Part shown: positions 45,632-56,377 of the stretch, piece by piece
How positions within the stretch are numbered: the first letter of the stretch is position 1
Layout: each line of letters begins with the position of its first letter
Origin: JAWPMT01 sp965267435
GTDB taxonomy: Bacteria > Bacteroidota > Bacteroidia > Cytophagales > Cyclobacteriaceae
Direction of reading: 5' to 3'
DNA length: 64,000 bases
Assembly: GCA_965267435.1 (NCBI GenBank)
Contig: OZ253960.1
Span: 2,914,001-2,978,000, forward strand
The notes under the pieces: model-generated
The model's input: the letters and a program-made list of their open reading frames with translations, nothing else
Database searches by the model: none
What the model was told of the DNA's origin: nothing
Position numbers and translations under genes: made by a program

Positions 45632-48600
45632 ATGCCTTTGACTCAGAACAACGAGAAATACACTCTTTCTCACTCTTCTGCCCATCCGATCAACGCCTAC
45701 TCGCCAGGCAACTCGCGCATTGCTTTCATTGAAAAGGGCCTGCAGACTCTCCTGAGGGGCATAAATCCCAAAGGCCCATCTTCTCTTCACAAATTCATCA
45801 TTGGTACATTTCTCCTAATTCTTCCAATATTCCTGATAGCGCAGACAGGACCTGGGGGCGTTCAGGATACGGGAGGTTCATCAAGTCTCGTCCTTTGGCT
45901 GGATGCCAATACGATTTCATTGGCGGACGGCGCCGATATTGCTAACTGGTCGGATCAGTCCGGCTACGGCAATGATGCTGTCGGTAATTTACTCAATGAC
46001 GGATCCTCACCGGAGTATCATGAAAATGCCATCAACGGCTACTCCCAAGTCGAATTCATTGCCGCTAATGATGACTACTTTGGCGTTCCTCACCATGTGA
46101 GCCTCATGCCTACGACCATATCGATGTTTGTAGTGGGCAATGTCACAAATGCCGGACAGACATGGGGTGGGTTTGCCAACAAAAATGGTGGCGCCTGGGA
46201 CGATGGGTATGGTATTGGGCGTGGTGATCAATCTTCCGGAAATGATCAGGTCGTGATCGGATACGTTGGGGACTACACGAGCTCCTACGTTGAGGATGTG
46301 ATGTCATACAGCGTCCAATCCATCTATTCCATGGTCTACGACAAGTCACAAATCAGACTCTACAGGAATGAAGGCACGCCAGCAACTTTCGCTCATACCG
46401 CAGATATCACCTCGAACACAGATCCAATTTACATTGGCTGGACAGGTGGATACATGGACGGGGATATTGCAGAGATGATCATCCTCAACCGAGCAGCGAC
46501 GGCAGCTGAGCGCATCATCATCCACAACTACCTGGCAGCAAAATACGGGCTCACGCTATCCAGTAATGACCTGTATACGGGCGACAACACCGGATATGGC
46601 CATGATGTGGCGGGCATCGGTCAAGCTTCGGACGGGTCCAACCAAACCGATGCCATAGGCACGGGTACCGTACGAATCTCTGACGCCGATGGTCTCGGCA
46701 ACGGCGAGTTCCTCTTTTGGGGCCACGATAATGGAACCCTAAATATGACAGCTTCCGATATTGACCCAGACTATGAATTTCGCCTCGAGAGAGAATGGCG
46801 CGCATCGGTCACCGGCACGCCAGGGAGCGTCACCGTCAAAATGATCTACTCCGGCAATGATGGAGATCCATCGCACTACGCGCTTCTCTTGGATAACGAT
46901 GGCACCTTCGCCTCGGGGGCAACTGACCATGCAGCTTCGAGCATCAGCGGAGACACAGTGATTTTCAACAACATCACGTTTACCAATGGAGACTACTTCA
47001 CCCTTGCTGAGGCGATTGCGTCGCCGGGAGGTGTAGGTGACGATCTCACCGTGTGGTTCAAGGCGAATGCCGGTGTAACGGGCTCACCCGTCACCTCCTG
47101 GGCCGACCAGTCCCCAAAAGGCAACGATGCTACGCAGGCAGGTACTGGCGACTATGCCACACTGGCCACCAACATCCACAACGGTAATCCGGCGATCTAT
47201 TTCACCAATGGCGACAATGGCTATTTTGAAGCAAATCTCGATGCCATCAAAGGCGATGATTACAACCTGATTGCTATCGTGGAAAGAGATAATTCGAATT
47301 CAGATAGCTATCTAGTCGGCACTAGCTGCTCGGGTTGCGGTGCCAATCAGGGGTTGCACTTCGGGTATCGCAATGATACGGAGGCCAGGCTCTCTCACTA
47401 CGGCAACAACCTGGACGTGACAGTAAACGCGTTTGACAGTCCTACTCAATCCTTATCTCTTCTCAGGGGCCAGCTCGACACTTCCACAGGAAAAACAATA
47501 TACGAGCTTCGTGACGGAACCGCAGTAAGCAATAACGATGCAAACACCGCTACGGTAGCTGGTGGACAAGGGGTCATTGGCAAGGGTTATGGTGGAAGCA
47601 GAGGCTTCGAGGGATATGTATCAGAGGTGATCGCTTACTCTGCAACACTGAGCGATACGGAACTGCGAAAGATCTATTCCTACCTGGCTATTAAGTACGG
47701 GTTTGCCCTCGACAACTCCGGAGGAGGCGAGGCTGGAGACTACGAGGCGTCGGACGGTACCCTCCTGTGGGACGCATCAACCAATGCCGACTATCATAAT
47801 GACATTGCGGGTATCGGTCGCGACGACATGTCGGAATTGAATCAGTTGGCTTCGACCTCTGAAGTCGTCGGCGCCATGCTAACGATCACACGACTAGGAT
47901 CCTTCTCCGACGACCTGAGCTTCCTGTTATGGGGAAACAACGGAGATGATGCGGGCACGAGAATCACCGCTGACGTTGACGGAAGCACGATCGAGTCTCG
48001 CAACAGCAGGGTTTGGAAAATCAGCGAACCTTCGAACGTCGGGACGGTGGATATTGCCATCGACCTCACCAATGTACCTGGAGGGATCACTGGTTCCGAT
48101 TTGAGGCTGTTGATAGACCGGGACGGAGATGGCTTTGAGGATCTGGATGTAACACCCATCTCAGGTTCCTACGGTAGCAATGTATTCACCATTACGGGTG
48201 TGGACCTGCAGGACGGTGATATCCTGACTGTAGGTAGTATCAACAAGACACAGACCCCACTAGGACTAAACAGTCCCGGTGGAGTAATTGGCAATCTCGT
48301 GGCGTGGTTCAAGGGCAATGAGGGTGTGACAGGCACTTCCCCGGTCAGTGGATGGAAAGACTGGTCTGTCACCGGTAATGATGCATGGGCCTCTGGAACT
48401 CCAGAGTTAACTGAAAACAGTTTGAACTACAATGCCGGAATTGACTTCGTCGAATCTGAGACCGACTTTTTCGCACTAGCAGATCCTTCTGCTTTGCCCA
48501 CCGGTAGTGACGCTCGTACATACCTTGTGGTAGCGTCACCGGGAGCAAGTGGTGTCCAACCCACTTTTGGACATGGAACTGACAATACCGCCGAGCGAGT

Positions 48601-51600
48601 GGATTTGTCGCACTCTACAGATGAAGTGGCCGTACGCAACAATGGACCCTCGGATGTCATGACACACACAGTCAACACGCCCTATTTGGCCATTCACAAT
48701 TATGGTACCGGCGAGTTCATTGATCCAGGACTTGAAACTAAACAAAATGGTCTGGCGCTGACTCACAACTACGACCCTTCCGCATCTTCAACAGCATTGA
48801 ACACTGGTACGACGACAGCCAGGATTGGCCGAAGCGTCAACGGAAGTCAGGAGTATACAGGAAAGATCCTGGAGATAATCGTCTACGATCGCGACCTCAC
48901 AGAAACTGCGGGGGATGCGGAAAAAGCTCAGTCCTACCTCGCCTTGAAATATGGCATCACACTGGATGCTGATATTGGCAACTACCTCGCTTCAGACGGC
49001 ACTGTTGTCTGGGATGCCACGGCGAATGCAAGCTACCACAACGATCTCTTTGGCATTGGTCGGGATGATCCCTCGAGCCTGGATCAGAGAAAGTCTGTCA
49101 GTACCAATGACGATGCCATGGTCATTATCGATAAAGGCACGAGCTTCAAAAGTGATGCATCGTTTCTTATCGTTGGCAATGACGACGCCCCTACAGCAAC
49201 AACTTCAACCGGTACTGATCCGCTCTTCCAGGAGCGACTCGAACGCACATGGAAGGTCGCCCTCACAGGTGCTCCGGGTTCGGTGACTGTCCAGATAGTC
49301 CATGCAAATACCGGTTCATCAAGGGACTATGGCCTGCACGTAGACACTGATGGCGACTTCACTACGGATGCCACCACTTACAATGCTGCCTCTATCAGTG
49401 GGGACACGATCACTTTTAATAATGTCAGCTTTTCAAACGGCGATTTCTTCACGCTCGGCTCAGGCCGAGTGGCTCCTGGAGGCGTCTCCAATGAAATAAG
49501 ACTATGGTTGCGCGCTGATATGGGGGTAACCGGATCAGGGACTGCCACCGAGTGGTCGGATCTTTCAGGGTATGGCTATGATACATACGCCACCGGCAAC
49601 CCTCAGATCCAGGCTTCGTCTATCAACTTCAACACGGCCATCGACTTTGATGGCAGCGACTACTTCACGACCACAGCGTCAGATATATTGGCCGTTTCAT
49701 CTTCCGGGCAGGTCTACACCGCCTTTGTCATCCTTGAATCTGACGATCCTGGTGTCGAGCGAGCAATCGTTGGAAATACAGGTGGTGTTGGTCATGGACT
49801 CTCCCTCTACCACAATACCTCGAGCAAGTTAGCGGTGGACCATGTGTTTGGGCTGGGAACTGCATTTGGTGGCGGGAAATCCCTGACCGCCGGTATTCCC
49901 TCCGTCGCCACCATCAGGTATCAAATGAGTGATTCGGAGAATCGCGCCCGACTCGATGGTACGCAATTCGACGAACCTACCAATACGGCCGTCAATCATG
50001 GTTGGGGAGAGCAGATGCAGATTGGTAGGGATCAGTGGATCAGTGCCTTCGATGGGAGGATTGCGGAGGTTATCTTATATGAGACGAAGCTCTCAGATAC
50101 AGACATTGACCAGGTAGAGTCTTACCTCGCAATAAGGACCGGTGCTACACTGGACTACGCCGGCGGAACTGGTGGCGATATCACTGCGTCAGATGGAATG
50201 ACCGTATTCTGGGATGCCTCCGACTACAGTACGTACCACAACGATGTAGCGGGGATCGGCCGGGATGACGGGTCGAGCCTTAGCCAACAAAAATCGATCA
50301 GCGCCAATTCGGATGCCATGATCATCATGGACCACGGTCAGGGTTTCACAAGTGATCTGGATTTTATTTTCTGGGGAAACAACGATGCTCCTACCTCACT
50401 CACAACAGTGGATAAGGACCCAGCCTATGACAGCCGAATGGAGCGCGAGTGGCGGGTAAAAATCAATGGCAATCCTGGACCTGTCACTCTTCAAATGCTC
50501 TATGCTGGCAACAATGGCGCAGTCATCCGATATGGACTACATGTTGACAGCGATGGTACATTTGCCTCCGGCGCCACGAGCTATATCGCCTCCGACCTTT
50601 TGGGAGATACGATCACTTTCGAAAATGTGGTGTTGAGCGATGGTGACTACATCACCCTTGGAGTCATTGGAAAAGGTCCTGGCGGAGTATTGACTGATCT
50701 GAACCTCTGGTTGCGAGCCGACAGGGGCACCAATACGACCACAAATGGGGAGGGCATTACGTCATGGCTTGACCAAAGTGGCGAGGCCAATCACGGCACT
50801 GGCACGGGAGCAGCTGCCTATGCGGAAAATTTCGCCAGCTACAACCCGGGGGTGAACTTCACTGATGATGTCCAACCCATCTCCGGAACCATTGAAAGAA
50901 CGAATGGCACGGCTTCGACCATCTTCATAGTAGGTGAAATTCCCGTTGTGAATGACAAGGCCTTGTTTGAAATTGGAGATGGCCCTTCACCGACTACCGG
51001 CCGCCAATACTTCCTTGATGAACGCTACGCGGCAAGTGGCAGTGTCTACGCGCTACAAACCAACCTGACTTCTGTATGGACCGTCAGCGATCCTGGCGGA
51101 GCAACAGCCGCCGCCATATTCGAAAACGGCTACAATAGCTTTTCATCAAAAGATTTCGATACAGATTGGACGACTGGTGGCGGCTACATCCTGGGCGATG
51201 ATGAGACCGGTGCCAATCGATTGATTGGAGAGATAGCTGAAGTCATTTACTTCGACCGGCAACTGTCGGCTTCAGAGCAACAGAGGGCCGAATCGTACAT
51301 TGCGCTGAAGTACGGCATCACGTTGTCCACGGACAACGACGGCAATACCACCGCTCTCGAAGCTCCCAATGCAAATGGTGTGAATGAAGGAGACTACTTA
51401 GCAAGTGATGGGACTATGATTTGGGATGCTTCCGCGAACTCCACCTATCATAATGATGTCACTGGCATAGGGCGGGACGACCTCTCCGCACTCGATCAGC
51501 CGACCTCTATCAGTAGCAGCTCCGACGCCATGGTAATCATGGACAAAGGCGAGAGCTTTAGTAGTGATCTCGACTTCATCATGTGGGGCAACGACAATGG

Positions 51601-53725
51601 TACCACAGGCCTTACTCTGAGCGACTCACCTCCAAACTATGATCTACGCCTCATTCGCAAATGGCAGGCGAGCGTATCAGGTACACCGGGAACTGTGACA
51701 GTTAGATTCCTCTACTCCTCGAACTCAGGCGTCGTTGGTGATTACGTGCTACATGTCGATGACGACGGCACCTTCGCCACAGGGAGTGTTAATTACCCGG
51801 CAAGCGAGATCAATGGGGACACAATTACAATACCAGATGTGAGCTTCAACGACGGTGATCTCTTCACGCTGGGAATTGCCTCGCGTGGACCGGGAGGTAT
51901 TGACAATAACCTGACATTGTGGTTAAAATCAAACGATGGCTTCAAAAATGGAGGCACTCCAGTAACCAGTGGAGCTGTCGATGAGTGGAGCGAAGCTAGC
52001 GGCAATGGTTCCTTTGGAAGCCTTCTGGTCGATACTGGCTCGCCTACGCTGATTTCCAATCATACAAACTACAATCCCAGCATCTACTTCGACGGTGTGG
52101 ACGACAAATTTGAAAAGACCAATTTCGACGCCGATGTACTGTTTGATGACCGGGATAACACCCTGTTCCTCGTCATGGAGACCACCTCCCTCAACGACAC
52201 CGATGTGATTGGCGGATGGGAATCCGATGCATCCGGGGATCGGGCTGGCTATTATGAATTGACGGGGTCCGACGCTCTGAGGTCAGATGTCTTCGGCGAT
52301 GGTAACAGAGCATTGACCTCGGGCTCGAGCTTCACGAGCAGCCGGGTGCTAGTACGCACCTATTCCGATGCCTCAGGTCGCAATCTACATATCAATGGTA
52401 CACTGGAAGCGTCTACGACGGCCGGCAGCATGACAGCGACCGGCAACAATGGGGATTTCGCTCTTGGAAACCAACCTGGTAATACCGACATCCACTACGC
52501 GGAGGCCTATATATCAGAATATGTGTGCTACAACACAGCCCTGTCCGATGCCGACATTCAAAAAGTAGAATCATACTTCGCCGTGAAATACGGGATTACC
52601 ATGAGTAACAGCGGTGGTGGAACAATTGGCGACTATGTCGCAAGTGATGGAACGCTCGTGTGGGATGCCTCGGACAATGCCTCCTATCATAACGACATCA
52701 TAGCGCTGGGTCGGGATGATTATTCGGCCCTGTACCAGAAGCAATCAAAGTCACAGGATGATTCGCTCATTGTTTGGGTGGGAGATCTGTCTGCAAGCAA
52801 TCAGGTAAACACCGCACCCATCTCCAATGAGATATCCTACCTGGTCATCGGACACAATGGAGAGGCGCTGAGAGCGCTGGATCCACAGGAGGCACCCGTG
52901 GGCATCAGGACCCGATTCAACAGAGAGTGGAAGGTCACGACGACCAACTTCACAGATGAGTTCAGTTTGGAAATTGAATGGGATAGCATTGGCAACTTCG
53001 ACATAGAAGACATCCGCCTGCTGGTCGATGACGATGGCGATTTCAGTGACGCTTCGATTTATGGCCCTGCCGACGGGCTGACCTTCTCTGTTGGGTCGAT
53101 CGTAATAGAAGGAATCAATAACTCCCATATCCCCGCTAATGGCACAAGCTATATAACCCTGGGATCCACCACCCTCGGGACAACCTTGCCCATTGAATTG
53201 ATCGAGTTTGAAGCCACCTTGAAAGAAGAACAGCAAGTAGTGGAACTGCGATGGCAAACGGCCTCTGAGATCAATAATGATTTCTTCACCGTCGAAAAGT
53301 CGGCGAACGGGTCCGACTGGGAGATCCTCACAACCATCGAAGGGGCTGGCAACTCGGTGAACCGACGTAATTACGCAACTATTGATGACGAACCGTATTA
53401 TGGGCCAAACTATTACCGCCTAAAGCAGACTGACTTCGACGGAGGATTCTCCTACTCCGAAGTCCGGATTGTCAGTGTGAGTGACTTCGAGAAAGCCGTG
53501 AACATTTACCCCAATCCGGTAACGACGGAGCTGTTCATTAATGGAGATCCCGGTGAGCTGGCAGAATTGCGTGTGATGAATATAATGGGCCAGGATATAA
53601 CGGCCAGGTTGCGACGTACGCAAATTGATCCCAATCAATTGTTACTCGACACATCACAATTGCCTCCAGGTTTGTATACCCTCCTGACAGGCAAACGGTC
53701 CATCAAATTTGTAAAACGGCAGTAA
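45632..53725 (+). CDS. Giant T9SS-exported protein of six LamG-like plus GIGRDD modules
   Basis: The 2,697-residue protein starts at ATG 45632 with a ~50-residue lead before a hydrophobic signal (about 53-71, ending FLIAQ). No better start codon lies in between, so the long lead is odd. Six modules follow; each begins GPGGV or PGGV...LWL.A, continues as a concanavalin/LamG-like domain (WSDQSGYGNDA, F.G.I.EVI.Y, SYLAIKYGI), then a second domain (ASDGT.VWDAS, YHND.AGIGRDD, LDQ..S, D..F..WGND). I believe this second domain is catalogued as DUF8202. Near the C-terminus is the Bacteroidota LPIELIEFEA domain with NNDFFTVEKS, then a T9SS type A sorting domain (VNIYPNPVT). Glycan or surface binding is inferred. 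Confidence 0.9.
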   Translation: MPLTQNNEKYTLSHSSAHPINAYSPGNSRIAFIEKGLQTLLRGINPKGPSSLHKFIIGTFLLILPIFLIAQTGPGGVQDTGGSSSLVLWLDANTISLADGADIANWSDQSGYGNDAVGNLLNDGSSPEYHENAINGYSQVEFIAANDDYFGVPHHVSLMPTTISMFVVGNVTNAGQTWGGFANKNGGAWDDGYGIGRGDQSSGNDQVVIGYVGDYTSSYVEDVMSYSVQSIYSMVYDKSQIRLYRNEGTPATFAHTADITSNTDPIYIGWTGGYMDGDIAEMIILNRAATAAERIIIHNYLAAKYGLTLSSNDLYTGDNTGYGHDVAGIGQASDGSNQTDAIGTGTVRISDADGLGNGEFLFWGHDNGTLNMTASDIDPDYEFRLEREWRASVTGTPGSVTVKMIYSGNDGDPSHYALLLDNDGTFASGATDHAASSISGDTVIFNNITFTNGDYFTLAEAIASPGGVGDDLTVWFKANAGVTGSPVTSWADQSPKGNDATQAGTGDYATLATNIHNGNPAIYFTNGDNGYFEANLDAIKGDDYNLIAIVERDNSNSDSYLVGTSCSGCGANQGLHFGYRNDTEARLSHYGNNLDVTVNAFDSPTQSLSLLRGQLDTSTGKTIYELRDGTAVSNNDANTATVAGGQGVIGKGYGGSRGFEGYVSEVIAYSATLSDTELRKIYSYLAIKYGFALDNSGGGEAGDYEASDGTLLWDASTNADYHNDIAGIGRDDMSELNQLASTSEVVGAMLTITRLGSFSDDLSFLLWGNNGDDAGTRITADVDGSTIESRNSRVWKISEPSNVGTVDIAIDLTNVPGGITGSDLRLLIDRDGDGFEDLDVTPISGSYGSNVFTITGVDLQDGDILTVGSINKTQTPLGLNSPGGVIGNLVAWFKGNEGVTGTSPVSGWKDWSVTGNDAWASGTPELTENSLNYNAGIDFVESETDFFALADPSALPTGSDARTYLVVASPGASGVQPTFGHGTDNTAERVDLSHSTDEVAVRNNGPSDVMTHTVNTPYLAIHNYGTGEFIDPGLETKQNGLALTHNYDPSASSTALNTGTTTARIGRSVNGSQEYTGKILEIIVYDRDLTETAGDAEKAQSYLALKYGITLDADIGNYLASDGTVVWDATANASYHNDLFGIGRDDPSSLDQRKSVSTNDDAMVIIDKGTSFKSDASFLIVGNDDAPTATTSTGTDPLFQERLERTWKVALTGAPGSVTVQIVHANTGSSRDYGLHVDTDGDFTTDATTYNAASISGDTITFNNVSFSNGDFFTLGSGRVAPGGVSNEIRLWLRADMGVTGSGTATEWSDLSGYGYDTYATGNPQIQASSINFNTAIDFDGSDYFTTTASDILAVSSSGQVYTAFVILESDDPGVERAIVGNTGGVGHGLSLYHNTSSKLAVDHVFGLGTAFGGGKSLTAGIPSVATIRYQMSDSENRARLDGTQFDEPTNTAVNHGWGEQMQIGRDQWISAFDGRIAEVILYETKLSDTDIDQVESYLAIRTGATLDYAGGTGGDITASDGMTVFWDASDYSTYHNDVAGIGRDDGSSLSQQKSISANSDAMIIMDHGQGFTSDLDFIFWGNNDAPTSLTTVDKDPAYDSRMEREWRVKINGNPGPVTLQMLYAGNNGAVIRYGLHVDSDGTFASGATSYIASDLLGDTITFENVVLSDGDYITLGVIGKGPGGVLTDLNLWLRADRGTNTTTNGEGITSWLDQSGEANHGTGTGAAAYAENFASYNPGVNFTDDVQPISGTIERTNGTASTIFIVGEIPVVNDKALFEIGDGPSPTTGRQYFLDERYAASGSVYALQTNLTSVWTVSDPGGATAAAIFENGYNSFSSKDFDTDWTTGGGYILGDDETGANRLIGEIAEVIYFDRQLSASEQQRAESYIALKYGITLSTDNDGNTTALEAPNANGVNEGDYLASDGTMIWDASANSTYHNDVTGIGRDDLSALDQPTSISSSSDAMVIMDKGESFSSDLDFIMWGNDNGTTGLTLSDSPPNYDLRLIRKWQASVSGTPGTVTVRFLYSSNSGVVGDYVLHVDDDGTFATGSVNYPASEINGDTITIPDVSFNDGDLFTLGIASRGPGGIDNNLTLWLKSNDGFKNGGTPVTSGAVDEWSEASGNGSFGSLLVDTGSPTLISNHTNYNPSIYFDGVDDKFEKTNFDADVLFDDRDNTLFLVMETTSLNDTDVIGGWESDASGDRAGYYELTGSDALRSDVFGDGNRALTSGSSFTSSRVLVRTYSDASGRNLHINGTLEASTTAGSMTATGNNGDFALGNQPGNTDIHYAEAYISEYVCYNTALSDADIQKVESYFAVKYGITMSNSGGGTIGDYVASDGTLVWDASDNASYHNDIIALGRDDYSALYQKQSKSQDDSLIVWVGDLSASNQVNTAPISNEISYLVIGHNGEALRALDPQEAPVGIRTRFNREWKVTTTNFTDEFSLEIEWDSIGNFDIEDIRLLVDDDGDFSDASIYGPADGLTFSVGSIVIEGINNSHIPANGTSYITLGSTTLGTTLPIELIEFEATLKEEQQVVELRWQTASEINNDFFTVEKSANGSDWEILTTIEGAGNSVNRRNYATIDDEPYYGPNYYRLKQTDFDGGFSYSEVRIVSVSDFEKAVNIYPNPVTTELFINGDPGELAELRVMNIMGQDITARLRRTQIDPNQLLLDTSQLPPGLYTLLTGKRSIKFVKRQ
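45840..53100 (+). repeat. Six ~1.2-kb modules inside the second giant gene
   Basis: PGGV/PGGI module starts lie near 45850, 47025, 48275, 49475, 50680 and 51892. Modules are clearly diverged in DNA, unlike the near-identical ones of the first giant gene. The first module has GIGQASDG and the sixth IALGRDD in place of GIGRDD, so the end modules are the most altered. Confidence 0.8.
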
Positions 53726-53820
53726 GGGAAGTGTTCTAAGCCCAGGACATTTTGATTTACAGAAACTGGTCATGAAGACGAAGGTTTGGTTAGCTTGCAA
53801 ACTGTCTATATAAGTGGCCA

Positions 53821-54657
53821 ATGAAAGTATATCGAACGCAGGCTGGCGTTGTCATAGAGGACAACAATGAGCACTACCTGTCCACTAAACTCGATTGGGA
53901 TTCGCTATTCAAAGCAGATCAATTACATGAGCATCTAAGCAATGTGAAGATGAGAGCCACTCCTATCGACACTGTCGACTGGGAGCGGCAACCACCTCTA
54001 AAGCCCATCGTGAGTCAGGAAGTATGGGCCTCGGGTGTCACCTACCTGCGGAGCAGGGATGCGCGTATGGAGGAGTCCGAGGACGGCGGTGACGTCTATG
54101 ATAGAGTCTATGACGCAGAGCGTCCGGAGCTGTTCTTCAAAGCTACACCGGCCAGAACCGTAGGTCCGGGAGAGGTGCTGCACATCCGTCGCGATTCGAC
54201 GTGGGATGTGCCCGAACCCGAGCTCACACTGATGATCAATAACTTCGGCCAAATACAGGGGTACACTATCGGCAATGACATGAGCTCGCGCAGTATCGAG
54301 GGGCAAAACCCATTGTACCTGCCGCAAGCCAAGACCTACGAAAAGTGTGCAGCACTGGGACCGTGCATTTTAGTCCAGGAAGAACCCTTGTCACCCGATA
54401 CGCAAATCTCTCTGCAGATCGAACGAAGTAGCGCGGTCGCTTTTTCCGGGCAGATCACCATCAGTCAAATCAAGCGATCGTTTGAAGAGTTGGTGAGCTT
54501 TCTCTTTGCGGAATGTGAATTCCCCAATGGATGCTTCCTGATGACCGGAACGGGCATTGTGCCGGCCGATGACTTCACATTGGAAGCAGGTGATAAGGTG
54601 CGGATCACAATCGACGGCATCGGCACACTTGAAAATATTATCGACCAAAAGAACTGA
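53821..54657 (+). CDS. FAH-family sugar-acid dehydratase (2-keto-3-deoxypentonate dehydratase-like)
   Basis: The 278-residue protein has the FAH fold with likely metal ligands Glu132, Glu134 (PEPELT) and Asp153 (GNDMSSR), plus Lys171. The WASGVTY, ELFFKAT, DVPEPEL and NPLYLPQAKTYEKC segments match enzymes that dehydrate 2-keto-3-deoxy-arabinonate or -xylonate to 2,5-dioxopentanoate. The aldehyde dehydrogenase gene follows after 3 bp, which would oxidize that product. The substrate could instead be another keto-deoxy sugar acid. The protein is cytoplasmic. Confidence 0.8.
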   Translation: MKVYRTQAGVVIEDNNEHYLSTKLDWDSLFKADQLHEHLSNVKMRATPIDTVDWERQPPLKPIVSQEVWASGVTYLRSRDARMEESEDGGDVYDRVYDAERPELFFKATPARTVGPGEVLHIRRDSTWDVPEPELTLMINNFGQIQGYTIGNDMSSRSIEGQNPLYLPQAKTYEKCAALGPCILVQEEPLSPDTQISLQIERSSAVAFSGQITISQIKRSFEELVSFLFAECEFPNGCFLMTGTGIVPADDFTLEAGDKVRITIDGIGTLENIIDQKN

Positions 54658-54660
54658 CCC

Positions 54661-56253
54661 ATGGAAATTACTGGCGCCCACTTCATCGGCGACTCGCGCT
54701 CAAAAGAAGGTACGGACTTCTTTCAATCCCTGTCCCCAACCGACAATTCGACCAACGGAGATACCGAATTTGCTGACGCTACTATTAGGGAAATCAACGA
54801 GGCCGTAACACTTGCTGAAGAGGCCTCGGGCCCCTACCGGCAATCAAGCAAGGAAGAAAGGGCAGAATTTCTTGCCGCCATTGCCTCAAATATTGAGGGG
54901 CTTGGAGAGCAATTGATCCATGAGTGTATGGCAGAGACCGCTCTTCCGGAAGCGAGACTCATTGGAGAGCGCGGAAGGACGACCAATCAATTGCGGCTCT
55001 TCGCACAGGTGGTAAGGGATGGGACCTGGGTGGATGCTCGCATTGATACTGCCAATCCGAACAGGACGCCGATCCCCAAGCCTGATGTTCGATCGATGTC
55101 AGTACCCCTTGGCCCCGTAGCGGTATTTGGAGCAAGCAACTTCCCTCTGGCCTTCTCCGTGGCCGGAGGCGATACCGCCTCAGCTTTAGCCAGCGGATGC
55201 CCCGTCATTTTCAAAGCGCACCCTGCCCATCCACGAGCTTGTGAAATGGTGGCACACGCCATTGTCAAAGCAGCGCAAACAACTGGTATGCCAGCAGGGG
55301 TCTTTTCGATGGTGCATGGCAGATCAAATGAAGTGGGTAGCGCACTGGTAAAGCACTCCCTTGTGAAGGCCGTGGCTTTCACCGGATCGCAAAAAGGAGG
55401 GGTGGCCCTGTTTCAAATTGCCAATTCGCGCACGGAGCCTATACCAGTCTATGCAGAAATGGGTAGTACCAACCCCATTTTCGTACTGCCAGAGGCATTG
55501 GCTACACAGTGGGAAAAACTTGCGATCGGGCTTGCAGGGTCCGTCAACCTTGGCGTCGGCCAGTTCTGCACCAATCCCGGATTAGTTTTTGCATCGAAGC
55601 AAACTGATCCTGCACCCTTCCTCCAAAAGCTTGCATCAACTATTTCCGAACACCATGGTGGGACCATGTTGACCGCCGGTATCGCGGATAGTTATCGCGA
55701 TGGCGCTGCTGCGACCAGAGGCGTCAATGGCGTCGACGAAAAAGCCGTAGGGCATGGCTCAGGCAATGCCAACGACGTCGACTCCTACCTCTTCCAAACA
55801 GACGCCACGACCTTCCTCGAATCAGGTAAGCTGAAGGAAGAGCTCTTCGGCCCATCAACTGTACTTGTGACCGCCGATAGCCGCAGTCAACTGCTGGAAG
55901 CGGCTCAGCAATTGGAGGGACAGCTCACCGCCACGATTTATGGCACGGAGGCAGAACTGGAAGATTACAAGGACCTGATTGCCATTTTAGAGCAGAAAGT
56001 CGGGCGCCTACTCATCAATGGCTTCCCCACTGGAGTGGAAGTTTGTCACTCAATGGTTCATGGAGGTCCCTTCCCTGCAACAACGGCACCAGCGACTACC
56101 TCTGTTGGCACTGCTGCCATCAAGCGATTTGTGCGGCCCATCGCCTATCAGGATTTCCCACAGGGGCTGCTCCCTGAAGCCCTGAGGGATGAAAATCCAT
56201 GGGGGATTTTTCGACTGGTGAACGGGGAGATGACGAAGGACTCCGTCAATTAG
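54661..56253 (+). CDS. Aldehyde dehydrogenase, 2,5-dioxovalerate (ketoglutarate semialdehyde) type
   Basis: The 530-residue protein has Asn160 (GASNFP), Glu266 (AEMGSTNP) as general base and Cys303 (GQFCTNPG) as nucleophile. The ASNFPLAFSVAGGDT and HPAHPRACEM segments are typical of NADP-dependent ketoglutarate semialdehyde dehydrogenases. It should produce 2-oxoglutarate and so connect sugar-acid breakdown to the TCA cycle. It lies 3 bp after the FAH-family gene. No terminator is evident before the PadR gene, 124 bp downstream. Confidence 0.87.
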   Translation: MEITGAHFIGDSRSKEGTDFFQSLSPTDNSTNGDTEFADATIREINEAVTLAEEASGPYRQSSKEERAEFLAAIASNIEGLGEQLIHECMAETALPEARLIGERGRTTNQLRLFAQVVRDGTWVDARIDTANPNRTPIPKPDVRSMSVPLGPVAVFGASNFPLAFSVAGGDTASALASGCPVIFKAHPAHPRACEMVAHAIVKAAQTTGMPAGVFSMVHGRSNEVGSALVKHSLVKAVAFTGSQKGGVALFQIANSRTEPIPVYAEMGSTNPIFVLPEALATQWEKLAIGLAGSVNLGVGQFCTNPGLVFASKQTDPAPFLQKLASTISEHHGGTMLTAGIADSYRDGAAATRGVNGVDEKAVGHGSGNANDVDSYLFQTDATTFLESGKLKEELFGPSTVLVTADSRSQLLEAAQQLEGQLTATIYGTEAELEDYKDLIAILEQKVGRLLINGFPTGVEVCHSMVHGGPFPATTAPATTSVGTAAIKRFVRPIAYQDFPQGLLPEALRDENPWGIFRLVNGEMTKDSVN

Positions 56254-56303
56254 CCTGTGTGCTCCCCTCCTTTTTGCTCTGCCTTCAGTCAAAAATTAAA
56301 TTA

Positions 56304-56371
56304 AATACTACATTTAGGAAATTCGTGAAACTTTCGTACGTTTGTTTCCGAATACTACATTTAGGAGATTC
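56304..56371 (+). promoter_or_regulatory. PadR operator direct repeats flanking a -7 box
   Basis: AATACTACATTTAGGAAATTC (one base over 20 if written whole; arms 56304-56324 and 56351-56371) recurs with a single mismatch at a 47-bp offset. A TACGTTTG -7-like box lies between them at 56337-56344. A PadR protein bound to both would trap the promoter. Confidence 0.55.
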
Positions 56372-56377
56372 AGCCGT

